This document shows, in pieces, positions 7,649-16,707 of a DNA stretch of 32,893 bases (position 1 is its first letter; the number at the start of each line of letters is the position of its first letter). A program made the translations under genes and the position numbers. The DNA lies in contig NZ_PDLO01000014.1 in the NCBI RefSeq assembly GCF_002631205.1, positions 1 to 32,893 of the forward strand. The letters are read 5' to 3'. The notes under the pieces are model-generated. The model saw only the letters and a list, made by a program, of their open reading frames with translations. It was not told the origin of the DNA and did no database searches. The DNA comes from Neolewinella marina. Lineage in GTDB: Bacteria; Bacteroidota; Bacteroidia; Chitinophagales; Saprospiraceae.

Positions 7649-9181
7649 CTACCGCCGCGCCGTGCTACCCGAGTGTTCCAGGATGAACTCGTCCACCAGC
7701 CGCTTCCACTTGCGGCGGGATTCCTCCTCCACGTACATCATGTGACCGGCTTCGAAGTACTCGATCGCGATGTTGTCCCGGATGCTGGGGTCCAGTCCGA
7801 GGTGGTGGACCGTGTGCTCGATGCCGTAAAATGGGGTGGCCGCATCGTAGTAGCCCTGCAGGATGAGGACATCGAGGTTGGGGTTGGCTGACATGGCCGC
7901 CGCCAGGTCCGCCGCGGTGCTCACCGCCGCCTGGGTGCCCCAGCCCATGTTGCCGGCGTGCGACCAGTCCCACTTGAAGCCTTCGCGGCCGCCGCTGGAG
8001 CTGGTGTAGGTCATGCTGCGGTCGGCGCCCAGCTCCCGGTAGAGGTAGTCGCGGAAAGCCGTGATGTAGGCCCCCTGGATGGCCTCCGAGAAGGGGTCGT
8101 CGCGTTCGGGGCGCTGGGTCATCGGGTCCTGGTTGATGGCGGTGAAGCGGGCGTCGAGCCGGCCGGTGGTGGCCCGGGCTTCCCGGTTCAGCTCCTGGAA
8201 GAACTCCCCGTCGTTGAGGCGCAGGTTGGCCCTCAGCCATACGTTGCTGCCAATGCCCGTGTAGCGTTCGAGCTGGCCGGCAATGCGCTGCCGTTCGTTG
8301 TCCGTCAGGCGGTCGCCCCGCAGCAGGGCGGGGGCGTACTCCTCCTCGGTGAAGGTGCGCACTTCATCCAGGAATTCTTCCAGGCTGGCCGGGCGCTCCG
8401 GGACGAGCTCGTGGAACCAGCCCGCCGCGGCGTAGGTGGGCAAGAACACCAGGTAGCTCTGGTCGTGGCCCGCTCCGAAGAAGAGGTCGTGGACGTCCAG
8501 GGTGGCCGAGACCATGATGACGCCGTTCATCATCAGCCCCTTCTCCTGCAGGTGGCGCACCAGTCCGGCGTTGCGGTAGGTGCCGTAGCTCTCGCCGAGG
8601 AGGAACTTGGCCGCGTTCATCCGGTCGTGGTGGATGAGGAACTGCTCGATGAAGAGTCCGATGCTGCGAATGTCCTGGTCGGTGCCCCAGAAGTCGGCCC
8701 ACTTGGCCTCGCCCACCGGCTTGCTGAAGCCCACGCCCACGGGGTCGATCATCACCAGGTCGGCCACCTCCAGCAGGGAGTAGTCGTTGTTCACCAGCTG
8801 ATAGGGGGGCACGGTGTTGAAGACCAGGTCTTCGGTGGCGATGCGCTTCGGCCCCAGGATGCCCACGTGCAGCCAGAAGGAGGCCGAGAGCGGGCCGCCG
8901 TTGTAGGCAAACACCACCGGGCGGGGGCGGGCCGGATCGGCGTTGCGCGCCAGGTAGCTGGTGTAGCCAAAGTGGGCGATCGGCTTGTCGTCCTCGTCGC
9001 GCAGCAGGAAGGTGCCCGTGGTGGCGTCGAGGTCAATGGTTTTGCTTCCGAAGGTGACGCTCTGCCGCGAGGTGAAGGTACGGGAGGGGGGCACGGCGGT
9101 GGTGTCGACGGCCAACTGGGCAAACAGATCCGCGCCCATCAGCAGAATGAGCAGCAAGGGGACAAGAAAGGGTCGCAGCAT
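7649..9181 (-). CDS. Peptidase S10 (serine carboxypeptidase-like) precursor
   Basis: A 510-residue exported serine carboxypeptidase of family S10. A signal peptide of about 21 residues ends in LFAQ. The catalytic triad can be placed: Ser198 in GESYG, Asp446 in QGYYDAATPF and His480 in EAGHMMY; the oxyanion region is NGGP at 94-97. Family members release C-terminal residues from peptides, usually at acid pH. It is the last gene of a minus-strand run; 35 bp separate it from the TIM-barrel gene upstream, so co-transcription is likely. The family is certain; substrate preference is not. Confidence 0.93.
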   Translation of the reverse strand: MLRPFLVPLLLILLMGADLFAQLAVDTTAVPPSRTFTSRQSVTFGSKTIDLDATTGTFLLRDEDDKPIAHFGYTSYLARNADPARPRPVVFAYNGGPLSASFWLHVGILGPKRIATEDLVFNTVPPYQLVNNDYSLLEVADLVMIDPVGVGFSKPVGEAKWADFWGTDQDIRSIGLFIEQFLIHHDRMNAAKFLLGESYGTYRNAGLVRHLQEKGLMMNGVIMVSATLDVHDLFFGAGHDQSYLVFLPTYAAAGWFHELVPERPASLEEFLDEVRTFTEEEYAPALLRGDRLTDNERQRIAGQLERYTGIGSNVWLRANLRLNDGEFFQELNREARATTGRLDARFTAINQDPMTQRPERDDPFSEAIQGAYITAFRDYLYRELGADRSMTYTSSSGGREGFKWDWSHAGNMGWGTQAAVSTAADLAAAMSANPNLDVLILQGYYDAATPFYGIEHTVHHLGLDPSIRDNIAIEYFEAGHMMYVEEESRRKWKRLVDEFILEHSGSTARR

Positions 9182-9216
9182 GAGAGTTGGAGTTAGCGGT
9201 CAGGGGAAAACGGGAA

Positions 9217-10077
9217 TCAGCGGTAGGCCGCGTCGATCTGCTCGCGCAGGGTGCGGTAGGCGGCGGGCCCCTGGCGGGCGAGGTCGTCCCAGCGGGCCTC
9301 GATCAGGATCTTGCCGGTATAGCCTTCGGCCGCCAGGGCGGCGAGGTAGGGGGTGAAGTCGGTACCCTGCTCACCCGGTGGGGTGCGCCCGTCGCGTTCG
9401 GCGATCTCGCAGTAGGCGGCGTAGGGGCCGGTACCCACGATGTCGGAGGCGGGCTGCCCGTCCTTCAGCATGTGGTAGATGTCGACGCAAAGCCGGAAGT
9501 TGGGGTGGTCCACCGCCCGCACCACGGCCAGGGCTTCGGGGATGGAGTTGATGAAGTTGCACTCAGAGGAGTTCAGGTTTTCCAGCACCAGCAGCATGTC
9601 GTAGCGGGCCGCCACCTCGGCTACCCGCTTGGCCATGTAGATGAACTGGGCCGTGGCCGTTACCCGGTCGAAGCCCTCCGGCACCCGCCGCGATCCGCCG
9701 CTGCCCCAGGTAATCAGTGTTAGCCCGGCCACCTGCGCCCGCCGCAGTACCACCTCCACGTACTCGAGCACGGCCTCCTCGTCGACGTTCGGGCCTACCA
9801 CCTTCAGGTCGGAGGGGATAAAGATGTTACAGCCATACAGCGGCACCTCCAAGGCCCTGACCTGCCGCAGCCGCTCCTGAAATTCGGCGTCGCTGAGGGT
9901 CCTGGGCGACAAAATATTCGCCGTCTGCTCCAGCATGTACTTGAACTGAAGGGCCTTCACCAGGCTGTCATGCTCCATGTCCACTACCACCCCGATCTCC
10001 GGGGCGGGCAGCGACGACTGGGCACGAACGGACAGCCCGAGCAGACAGGCGGCCAATAAAGAATATAGCTTGATCAT
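9217..10077 (-). CDS. Exported xylose isomerase-like TIM-barrel protein
   Basis: A 286-residue member of the sugar phosphate isomerase/epimerase (AP endonuclease 2-like) superfamily. An N-terminal signal peptide (ending SVRAQ) puts it in the periplasm, unusual for cytoplasmic relatives but common among Bacteroidota paralogues. Probable metal ligands are the Glu of VLENLN, the Asp-His pair of CVDIYHM and the Glu of LIEARW. The hydroxypyruvate-isomerase-like sequence GKILIEARW supports the class. It lies 67 bp after the FMN reductase gene and 35 bp before the S10 gene. Substrate unknown. Confidence 0.85.
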   Translation of the reverse strand: MIKLYSLLAACLLGLSVRAQSSLPAPEIGVVVDMEHDSLVKALQFKYMLEQTANILSPRTLSDAEFQERLRQVRALEVPLYGCNIFIPSDLKVVGPNVDEEAVLEYVEVVLRRAQVAGLTLITWGSGGSRRVPEGFDRVTATAQFIYMAKRVAEVAARYDMLLVLENLNSSECNFINSIPEALAVVRAVDHPNFRLCVDIYHMLKDGQPASDIVGTGPYAAYCEIAERDGRTPPGEQGTDFTPYLAALAAEGYTGKILIEARWDDLARQGPAAYRTLREQIDAAYR

Positions 10078-10144
10078 CCGATCAAAGTAGCGAGAAAATC
10101 GGTAGGTGCAAAATCGATTGCAAGTCCGGGTGGCCCCGGCCGCA

Positions 10145-10678
10145 TCATGCCTGGTTCACCGCCGCGAGTAAGGTGGCCAGCCGCGACTGCAATTCCGCCA
10201 GCGGCTCGCCGGACAGCCGGCCGTCCACCATGGTGTGGTTGAAGGAGGGCAGGCTGTAAGTAGCCACCACCTCGGCCCCGAGCCGGGGCAGGGCTCCCTC
10301 CAGGTAGGGCAGTTGCCGGGAGGCTCCCCCCCGCCCGGTCGAGGTGGCCATGAGCAGCAGGGGCTTGCCGTCCAGTACGCGTTTGGAGCGGCGGGTGAGC
10401 CAGTCGAAGATGTTCTTCAGGAAGGCCGAGGGGCCACTGTTGTGTTCGGGGGAGGCTAGGATGAACCCGTCGTGCTCCTTCAGTTGCTCGATCAGGAAGG
10501 TGATGCGCCCGGGGGTCTCGTCGGGGTCCATGTCGATGGAGTACACCGGGATGTCCCAGCTGCGCAGGTCCAGTACGGTCACCTCGGCCTCGTGGATCAG
10601 GGTGGCCGCGAAGGTGACCAGCTGGTGGTTGATCGAGCGGGAGTGGTTGCTGCCGGCAAAGGCCAGGATACGTTTCAT
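10145..10678 (-). CDS. NADPH-dependent FMN reductase-family protein
   Basis: A 177-residue flavodoxin-fold oxidoreductase. The FMN phosphate loop is GSNHSRSIN near the N-terminus, and the flavin-ring segment is SPEHNSGPSAFLKNIFDWL, both typical of NADPH-dependent FMN reductases and chromate/quinone reductases. The start at 10678 (MKRILAFAGS) overlaps the stop of the upstream serine hydrolase gene as ATGA, so translation is probably coupled; a longer in-frame extension runs into that gene and is rejected. No signal peptide. Confidence 0.9.
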   Translation of the reverse strand: MKRILAFAGSNHSRSINHQLVTFAATLIHEAEVTVLDLRSWDIPVYSIDMDPDETPGRITFLIEQLKEHDGFILASPEHNSGPSAFLKNIFDWLTRRSKRVLDGKPLLLMATSTGRGGASRQLPYLEGALPRLGAEVVATYSLPSFNHTMVDGRLSGEPLAELQSRLATLLAAVNQA

Positions 10679-11889
10679 CGGGAGGTGGGTTGGTGGTGGT
10701 CGTAGGGTAGGTAATTCTCCCACGCCCAGGGGGTGAAGGTATCGCCGATGGCCACTTCCAGAACCTCCTTGAAGATGCTCTCGGCGTTGTCGCTGTTCGA
10801 CATCAGCAGGATGCCCGTTCCCGCTTCCGGAAACAGGATGGAATAGTGCTGGAAACCCTCGCCGTGGCCTTCCTTAAACACCCCCTTTCCGTATGGGCTC
10901 TGCAGGATGCCCCAGCCGAGTCCGTAGCTCAGCTGGATGTCGTCGTTCGCGTCCGTCGTTTCCAGGGCGCCGGGACCGAACTGCCGTTTGGTGCGGATGC
11001 GCATCCCCGGTTCAAACATTCGCCCGGTCACCGGTGACCCTTCGCGGCTCAAGGTCAGAATGTGCTCCAGAAAGCGGGCGTATTCCACCGGGGTGGTTTC
11101 CATCGACCCCGCCGCGGCGCTTTCGTCCGCTACGTCCTTCGGGATCACCCCCTGGTCGGTGGTGTGGCCGTGACAGTAGTTCCCTTCGAAGCGGTCCTGC
11201 CAGAGGTAGCTGCTCATCTCCATCCCCAGGGGATCGAAGACGCGCTCCCGCGCCAGTTGTTCCAGGCCCTTACCCGTTATTTCCTCCACCACGTACTGCA
11301 GCAGCTGCATGCCCTCCCCGGAATAGCTGTAGGCGGTGCCGGGGTCGAAGTAGAGGTACAGTTCCCCCTCCGGCTGGAACTCCCCCGTGCGGCTGATCCA
11401 CCGCCAGTTGGGCAGGCCGCTGGTGTGTGACAGGCACATCCGGGCGGTGATGTCGCGGTAGCGTTCGTCGCCGGCCAGGTTGTGGAAACCACGCCATTCC
11501 TTTTCGAACTCCAGCTCGGGGATCGCCACGTCGAGGTAGTCCTGCAGCGGCCGGTCCAGGTCGATGATCCCCTCCTCGGCCAGTTGAGCTACCAGGTAAC
11601 CGAATACCGCCTTGCTCAGGGAGGCACCGTAGAATCCGTGGTCGACCCTCAGCGAATCCCCGGTCACGGCGCTGGCGTAGCCGAAGGCCCGCTGGTAGGC
11701 TACGGTATCCTGGTTGAAGACCGTCACCGTCAGCCCGGTTACCCCCGCCGTATCTACCAGTCGCTGGATCCGGGCGTCGAGCGCGGGTGCCGTGAGAACG
11801 CTGCCATCCAGGCGGGTCAGGGTAGGAGGATCATCCGTGGTGGAACAGCCGGCGAGCGTCAGAAACATGAGAAAAACGGCAAGCTTCAT
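10675..11889 (-). CDS. Serine hydrolase lipoprotein, class C beta-lactamase fold
   Basis: A 404-residue penicillin-binding-protein-like serine hydrolase. The lipobox LAGC at Cys15 marks an exported lipoprotein. The SxxK motif is SLSK with nucleophile Ser90 and Lys93; the YxN motif is replaced by YSYS (about residues 186-190); the third motif is an HGEG in place of KTG. These changes are usual in the wider esterase/peptidase group, so beta-lactam resistance should not be assumed. It sits 57 bp downstream of the MFS gene. Confidence 0.88.
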   Translation of the reverse strand: MKLAVFLMFLTLAGCSTTDDPPTLTRLDGSVLTAPALDARIQRLVDTAGVTGLTVTVFNQDTVAYQRAFGYASAVTGDSLRVDHGFYGASLSKAVFGYLVAQLAEEGIIDLDRPLQDYLDVAIPELEFEKEWRGFHNLAGDERYRDITARMCLSHTSGLPNWRWISRTGEFQPEGELYLYFDPGTAYSYSGEGMQLLQYVVEEITGKGLEQLARERVFDPLGMEMSSYLWQDRFEGNYCHGHTTDQGVIPKDVADESAAAGSMETTPVEYARFLEHILTLSREGSPVTGRMFEPGMRIRTKRQFGPGALETTDANDDIQLSYGLGWGILQSPYGKGVFKEGHGEGFQHYSILFPEAGTGILLMSNSDNAESIFKEVLEVAIGDTFTPWAWENYLPYDHHQPTSR

Positions 11890-11946
11890 TGGAGGTGTTC
11901 GGTGCAGAGGGCAACGGATAAGGTAAGCGAATTTCCCGAAGGAGCC

Positions 11947-13119
11947 TCAGGCCTGCCGCCGGCACAGGGCCAGCAGCCCCAGTGCCGGACCCGGCGCCAG
12001 CCAGGCGTAAATCAGCGGGGAATCGGTGAGCCCCCGCAGCCCCGTCACCAACTGGATGCTCACGATCGTGATCGCGAAACCGATGCAGTTGACGATCGTC
12101 AGGGCCGTGCCCCGGCTTTCGGCGGGGGCGTTGGCCGCCACCAGGGTGGAGAAGAGCGGAGAGTCGGCTACCACCACCATCCCCCAGAACAGCAGGAAGG
12201 CGATGAAGCCCGCGGGCCAATTCAAGGAAAAAGCCACCGGAGCCAGTACGCAACACACCCCGGATAACAGGAGGGCCGTGGAGGCCGTCCGCCGTGCCCC
12301 CCAGTGCTCGGCCAGGTACCCTCCGGCTACGCAGGCTACACCGCCCGCCCCGATGACCAGGAAGGACACCACCGGCACGTCGATGCTCACCCCCGGGTGG
12401 AGGCTGGCGTAGGTCTGCAGCATCACCGGCACGAAGGCCCAAAAGGCGTAGAGCTCCCACATATGTCCGAAGTAGCCGAAGGCCGCGGCCCGGAACTTGG
12501 GCTCACGGAACACCCGCAGGAAGGCCGCGGGCTGGAGACCAACGCCCGGCCGGCGGTGGGGACCGTCGGGCACCAGCAAGACCAGCAGCGTACCGCCGGC
12601 CAGGGCCAGACCGGAAGTAGTGTACAGCACCCACCGCCAGGGCAGGCCCTCCGCCGTAAGTCCCTTGAGCAGGTGGGGAAAGGCGGTGCCCACCACCAGG
12701 GCCCCCACCAGGTAGCCCAGCGACCGCCCCAGGCCCGTGGCGTAGTAGTCGGACGCGATCTTCATGCCCACGGGGTAAATGCCCGCCAGGAAGAAACCGG
12801 TGAGGAACCGCAGCGCCAGCAGGCTTCCGAACCCGTGGCCCGCCCAGCTTACGCCGGCGTTGCAGGTGGCCCCGAGCAGGGCGCAGACGAAGAAGACCCG
12901 CGACGGCGAGAAGCGGTCGGCCACCGTAAAGAGGGCAAAGAGGAAGGTCCCCGTGATGAAGCCGAATTGCACCGCCGAAGTGAGGTGCCCGAGGGCGCTG
13001 TCGGCCAGGCCGAATACCGCCACCAGGTCGGCCATCACCCCGTTGCCAGCAAACCACAAGGAAGTACAGCAGAACTGGGCACCCACAATGACGGGCAGGA
13101 GGTAGGCGGGCCGTTGCAT
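11947..13119 (-). CDS. MFS transporter
   Basis: A 390-residue major facilitator superfamily protein with about 12 predicted membrane helices and the two-half arrangement typical of the family. The start was placed at 13119 (MQRPAYLLPVIVGAQF), just before the first helix; a 17-residue charged extension is open upstream but lies in the divergent promoter gap. The substrate is unknown. As first gene of the minus-strand run ending with the S10 peptidase, it may import what the exported enzymes release (inference). Confidence 0.85.
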   Translation of the reverse strand: MQRPAYLLPVIVGAQFCCTSLWFAGNGVMADLVAVFGLADSALGHLTSAVQFGFITGTFLFALFTVADRFSPSRVFFVCALLGATCNAGVSWAGHGFGSLLALRFLTGFFLAGIYPVGMKIASDYYATGLGRSLGYLVGALVVGTAFPHLLKGLTAEGLPWRWVLYTTSGLALAGGTLLVLLVPDGPHRRPGVGLQPAAFLRVFREPKFRAAAFGYFGHMWELYAFWAFVPVMLQTYASLHPGVSIDVPVVSFLVIGAGGVACVAGGYLAEHWGARRTASTALLLSGVCCVLAPVAFSLNWPAGFIAFLLFWGMVVVADSPLFSTLVAANAPAESRGTALTIVNCIGFAITIVSIQLVTGLRGLTDSPLIYAWLAPGPALGLLALCRRQA

Positions 13120-13181
13120 GCGGTGAAGGTAGCGGTCACGGGGAACCCGGAACATCCCCCCCGGGGTCACGTTCCAATTTC

Positions 13182-14180
13182 ATGCACACCTTAAGAAACA
13201 TCTTTTATTACCTGGTCATCGCGGTCGGTACCCTGGTCATTCTCGCCAGTATGTTTTCGCTGATTCACGACGTATCCTACTGGTATACCAAGGTGCTCGA
13301 CTTCCCCCGCACCCAGTACCTCATCCTCGGCCTGGTGTGCCTGCTGCTGTTCCTCCCCCTGAACCGGAAATGGAAAGCCGCGTCCGTCGCCTGGGTGGTG
13401 GGACTGCTGGCCGCCATCGGCGTACAGGCCGCCTTCATCGCGCCCTACTACCTGGGCGAGGAAAAGGTGCCCGAAGCGGCCGCCGAGACGGCCCGGGCGG
13501 AAAACACCGTCAGTGTCCTCATCGCCAACGTCCTGATCGAGAACAAGTCAGCCGATGCCTTCCTCGACATCGTCCGCTCCCGGGATCCGGATATGCTGCT
13601 GGCCATGGAAACCGACCAGTGGTGGATCGACGCCCTCTCGCCCCTGGAGGAGACCTACCCCCACGTAGTGAAATACCCCACGGACAACGCCTACGGTATG
13701 GCCCTCTACTCCCGCCTGCCCCTCGTCGGCACCGAGATCAAGTTCTTCAACCACGACGATGTGCCCTCCATCCACACCCGGGTCGAACTCCCCTCCGGTC
13801 AGGCGTTCTTCTTCCACGGGGTACACCCGGTAGCCCCGGTGCCCAGCAAGAAATACCCGGACAACCAGGGGGAGAAGGAAGTAGCCCTCGGCAAGGTAGC
13901 CGAGATGGTGGCCCAGGAATCGCTGCCCGCCATCGTGGCCGGTGACCTCAACGATGTATCCTGGTCCAACACCGCCCGACTCTTCGAGCAGCAGAGCGAC
14001 CTGAGGAATGTGCGCCTGGGCCGCGGGCTGTATAACTCCTTCGACGCCCACTCCTTCATCATGCGGTGGCCGCTGGACCATTACTTCGTCAGCGAGGAAT
14101 TCTCCCTGTTGGAACTGGAGCGCCTGCCCGAGTTCGGCTCGGACCACTTCCCGATGTACGCCACTTTCGTGCTGAACTGA
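13182..14180 (+). CDS. Membrane-anchored endonuclease/exonuclease/phosphatase-family protein
   Basis: A 332-residue protein with three N-terminal membrane helices (about 7-30, 42-60, 66-90) and a C-terminal EEP (DNase I/synaptojanin-like) domain. Metal and catalytic motifs: the Glu of LLAMETD, the His of GVHPV, GDLND, and the C-terminal SDHFPM. The domain is expected outside the cytoplasm. Relatives hydrolyse phosphodiesters or phosphate esters, but the substrate here cannot be deduced. It starts 62 bp from the divergent MFS gene, so the two share a promoter region, and it converges on the oxidoreductase gene with a 10-bp gap. Confidence 0.88.
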   Translation: MHTLRNIFYYLVIAVGTLVILASMFSLIHDVSYWYTKVLDFPRTQYLILGLVCLLLFLPLNRKWKAASVAWVVGLLAAIGVQAAFIAPYYLGEEKVPEAAAETARAENTVSVLIANVLIENKSADAFLDIVRSRDPDMLLAMETDQWWIDALSPLEETYPHVVKYPTDNAYGMALYSRLPLVGTEIKFFNHDDVPSIHTRVELPSGQAFFFHGVHPVAPVPSKKYPDNQGEKEVALGKVAEMVAQESLPAIVAGDLNDVSWSNTARLFEQQSDLRNVRLGRGLYNSFDAHSFIMRWPLDHYFVSEEFSLLELERLPEFGSDHFPMYATFVLN

Positions 14181-14190
14181 TTTTCCAGGG

Positions 14191-15180
14191 TTACCCCAGG
14201 ATCTGATCCATCACCCAGCTGCTGTGGGCCGCAGCCTGTCCCGTAGCGGGGTGGAGGTACCCCTCTCCGCCCAGCAGTTGGCGGCGCATGTTTTCTACGT
14301 GGGGCAGCTGTACGTGTCTGGGGTGGTCGATCCACACTTCCTCCTGCCCGGATTCGCTGTCCAGCCGGACCGGCGCCTCGGCAAAGACCGCGAACTCGAT
14401 CTTTCCCTTGCTGCCCAGGATTTCCACCCGGTCCTCGCTGCGGTGGCAGCCGAAGTTCCAGCTGCCGGCACCGGTCACCCCGCCCTCGTGCCGCCAGCAG
14501 GCGCTGAAGGCATCGCGGGCGCCGTAGAGTTTTTGCTGGTTCAGGCTGACGCCGTGGACCGACTCGATGTCGCCCAGGTAGTGGGTGAACAGGTCGATGC
14601 CGTGGCTGGCCAGGTCGTCGAAGTAGCCGCCGGGCGCGACCGCGGGATCCGTGCGCCAGTTGTAATCGCCGGACAAATCCATCGCACCGGGGGCCTTGTA
14701 CAGCTGCCAGTTGATGTGGCGCACCTCGCCGATCCGCCCCTCCCGAAGCCATTCGTGCACCCGGGTGAACCGGGGCAGCGAACGCCGGTAGTAGGCTACA
14801 AACAGGGGCAGCCCCTCCTCCTCGAAGGCCGCGCAGATGGCCCGGCTTTCCGCATAGCTCGGCGCCAGGGGTTTCTCCACGCAGCAGGGCTTTCCGGCCG
14901 CCGCCACCATCAGGGCGTAGTGGGCGTGGGTGTCCGGCGGGGTAGCGATGTACACCGCGTCGATCGTTTCGTCGTTGATGAGCGCCGCGGCGTCGGTGTA
15001 GTACTTGTCGATGCCGTGGCGTTCGGCGTAGTCGCGCAGTTTCGCTTCGTTGCGTCGCATGACCGCCGTCAGCGCGAACCCCTTGGTCAGCTGGTACGCC
15101 GGTCCGCTCTTCACTTCGGTTACGTCGCCGCAGCCGATGATGCCCCAGCGCACGGGGGCTTGCATTGTCTTGTAGGCCAT
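14191..15180 (-). CDS. Gfo/Idh/MocA-family oxidoreductase
   Basis: A 329-residue NAD(P)-dependent sugar or inositol dehydrogenase-like protein. The Rossmann loop is GIIGCGDV (residues 13-20), the conserved EKP is at 102-104, and the substrate-side DDLASHGIDLF motif follows in the C-terminal half. No Tat or Sec signal, so cytoplasmic. The start at 15180 precedes the Rossmann strand closely; the frame stays open 58 codons upstream but that stretch has no family resemblance. A second Met five codons later is possible. A weak -7-like box (TATCTTCG, 15185-15192) lies almost against the ATG. Confidence 0.92.
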   Translation of the reverse strand: MAYKTMQAPVRWGIIGCGDVTEVKSGPAYQLTKGFALTAVMRRNEAKLRDYAERHGIDKYYTDAAALINDETIDAVYIATPPDTHAHYALMVAAAGKPCCVEKPLAPSYAESRAICAAFEEEGLPLFVAYYRRSLPRFTRVHEWLREGRIGEVRHINWQLYKAPGAMDLSGDYNWRTDPAVAPGGYFDDLASHGIDLFTHYLGDIESVHGVSLNQQKLYGARDAFSACWRHEGGVTGAGSWNFGCHRSEDRVEILGSKGKIEFAVFAEAPVRLDSESGQEEVWIDHPRHVQLPHVENMRRQLLGGEGYLHPATGQAAAHSSWVMDQILG

Positions 15181-15511
15181 ACGCCGAAGATAACCGGTTT
15201 GGGGGGCAACCCCGGGGGGAGGGCCGGTTCGTGCCCCCGGGATCAACAGGGCATTCGTGGGCGTGCCGAAGTTCCCCTGCCATTGGACTTTCGTGGCGGG
15301 ACTGGAGGTAACACCGCACAGGCCAGTGCAGATTCTGTAGGTTAATTCGTCCAATATTCCGTAAAACCCTTTATGCCACTCACATTCCCCCTATATTATA
15401 AGAAACAGATCATTATCGCTGTTATATGGCAATGGTAAATACTCAATTGATCCGTAGAGATAGTATCAGCTTATATTTTATTTAATCACATACCAATAAA
15501 GACAAATCACT
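15181..15511. other. Divergent intergenic region with AT-rich half
   Basis: 331 bp between the oxidoreductase (-) and cupin (+) genes. The left half is GC-rich; 15345-15511 is strikingly AT-rich for this genome. TATATTTT at 15473-15480 is a possible -7 box for the cupin. No TGA-N6-TCA dyad was found here, unlike the neighbouring stress genes. No small gene was convincing. Confidence 0.5.
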
Positions 15512-15895
15512 ATGAAGATCGCCAAAAACGACATTGAGGTTAAAATGCAGATCCCCGGAGCGGTGGTTCGCCAGCACAACGATTTCGGAGATGCTTCCGG
15601 GTATGGCAAGATCAGCGGGGAATACTTCAGCCTTTCGGCCGGGGTGGACACCACCCCCTTATTCATCGGCCTGAAGGGCAATATGTGCCAGTGCCCCCAC
15701 TGGGGTTACGTGCTGAGTGGCCAACTGACAACCACCGACGCCGACGGCACCGAGGAGACGGTCGACGCCCAGGAGCTCTTTTTCTGGCCGGCCGGTCATA
15801 ACGTGAAGGTCAACGCGGATGCGGAGATCATCATGTTCAGTCCCCAGCACGAGCACGGTGAGGTGATCGATCACATGATCAAGATGACCTCCTAG
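15512..15895 (+). CDS. Small cupin-domain protein
   Basis: A 127-residue single-domain protein with a cupin-like core: CPHWGYVLSGQLTTTDADG matches the first cupin motif region, and ELFFWPAGHNVKV the second. Several of the usual metal-binding histidines are missing or displaced, so metal binding is uncertain. No signal peptide. Its stop overlaps the stop of the convergent USP gene by 4 bp (CTAG shared between strands). Function unknown; the position at the edge of the stress island is suggestive only. Confidence 0.75.
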   Translation: MKIAKNDIEVKMQIPGAVVRQHNDFGDASGYGKISGEYFSLSAGVDTTPLFIGLKGNMCQCPHWGYVLSGQLTTTDADGTEETVDAQELFFWPAGHNVKVNADAEIIMFSPQHEHGEVIDHMIKMTS

Positions 15896-16386
15896 GCATT
15901 GAGGGCTGAGAGGTCTTCCAGGAGGTTGGTAGTGGAGTCCATTTTGGCTTCCGGGAACCGTTGGGGGATAAGGACGATCGGGCACCCGCCATCGCGGGAG
16001 ATGGCCTTGGCGATGCCTCCGAAGAAGTCGCGGCGCGCCCCGGACCCGGTGCCGATGCCGCCCATTACGATCATGGCGACGTCCTTTTCCTTGCTCATCC
16101 ACTGGAGATACACCGGGGGGATGCCTTCCGCCACCCGGATCTCGATCGGGGGGTGGGTAGACACTTTTCCTACGTGGCGGCGGGTAAAGGCTTCCAGCTG
16201 CTCGTGGAGCACCCGGCGGTCCTCGGCCAGTTCGTCCTGGGTTTCCCGCAGGTTGGTGGTTACCAGGGAATTGAATACGTACACCACCGTGAGCCCCATG
16301 CCGGTGGATCGGGAGAGTTTGGCGGCAAACCGCAGGGCGGTAGCGGCTGCGGCCGAGAAATCTACGGGAACGACAATCTTATTCAT
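15892..16386 (-). CDS. Universal stress protein, single domain (USP1)
   Basis: A 164-residue UspA-family protein, starting MNKIVVPVDFSAAA and containing the VMGGIGTGSGARRDFFGG stretch that corresponds to the nucleotide-binding loop; spacing differs by one from the G-2x-G-9x-G(S/T) pattern and the final Ser/Thr is Gly, so ATP binding is doubtful. The start at 16386 gives the normal beta1 strand at the N-terminus; a 22-residue upstream extension is rejected. USPs act in the cytoplasm in survival during energy limitation, low oxygen or damage. Its promoter carries the tandem dyads described at 16440-16473. Confidence 0.93.
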   Translation of the reverse strand: MNKIVVPVDFSAAAATALRFAAKLSRSTGMGLTVVYVFNSLVTTNLRETQDELAEDRRVLHEQLEAFTRRHVGKVSTHPPIEIRVAEGIPPVYLQWMSKEKDVAMIVMGGIGTGSGARRDFFGGIAKAISRDGGCPIVLIPQRFPEAKMDSTTNLLEDLSALNA

Positions 16387-16408
16387 GGGACGGTGACTTG
16401 GTGGCCTA

Positions 16409-16416
16409 CTAAAATA
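16409..16416 (-). promoter_or_regulatory. -7-like box of USP1
   Basis: On the minus strand the box reads TATTTTAG, one mismatch from TAnnTTTG. Its first base is 29.5 bp from the centre of the proximal dyad (16445.5), and it ends 22 bp before the ATG. This would place the dyad near -41, the class II activator position. Confidence 0.6.
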
Positions 16417-16439
16417 TTCCCCGGCGGCCACAACCGGAA

Positions 16440-16473
16440 TGACCAAGGTCATTCGGGCCCGTGACCCCCGTCA
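16440..16473. promoter_or_regulatory. Tandem Crp/Fnr-like operators between USP1 and MscS
   Basis: Two TGA-N6-TCA dyads: TGACCAAGGTCA (16440-16451; arms extend to GAATGACC/GGTCATTC at 16437-16454) and TGACCCCCGTCA (16462-16473). Centres are 22 bp apart. The left dyad is proximal to USP1 and the right one to MscS; each has a -7-like box at 29.5 bp on its own side, so the pair may control both genes. Crp/Fnr-type recognition is inferred from the half-site form. Confidence 0.7.
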
Positions 16474-16496
16474 TCACCGCCGCCCGGCGGGCCACC

Positions 16497-16504
16497 GAAC
16501 TTGG
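16497..16504 (+). promoter_or_regulatory. -7-like box facing MscS
   Basis: GAACTTGG starts 29.5 bp from the centre of the right dyad (16467.5), as in the other promoters of the set, and is almost identical to the box of USP3 (GAAATTGG). It implies a leader of about 200 nt before the MscS ATG. Confidence 0.45.
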
Positions 16505-16707
16505 GGTTAAACAAGAGCTATTGACACTCCTGCAAGACGCGGCTCCCCCCGGCCCGGGCCATCCCATCCTTGGTCTTTCAACAATTATTCCGTACCAACT
16601 CCGGTGCCGGGGCGGAGCAGCAGGGGCGACTTGCCACTTCCCGCGGCACCCGCGTCCGCGCCCCGCAAACCGGCGGCCGTCCCGGAGGAATCATCCCCCG
16701 TATCCCA

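Noticed and set aside
15345..15511. Tandem-dyad operator for the cupin gene
   Set aside because: TGATCC and ATCA words are present but no TGA-N6-TCA with the correct spacing, and no box-dyad pair at 29.5 bp.
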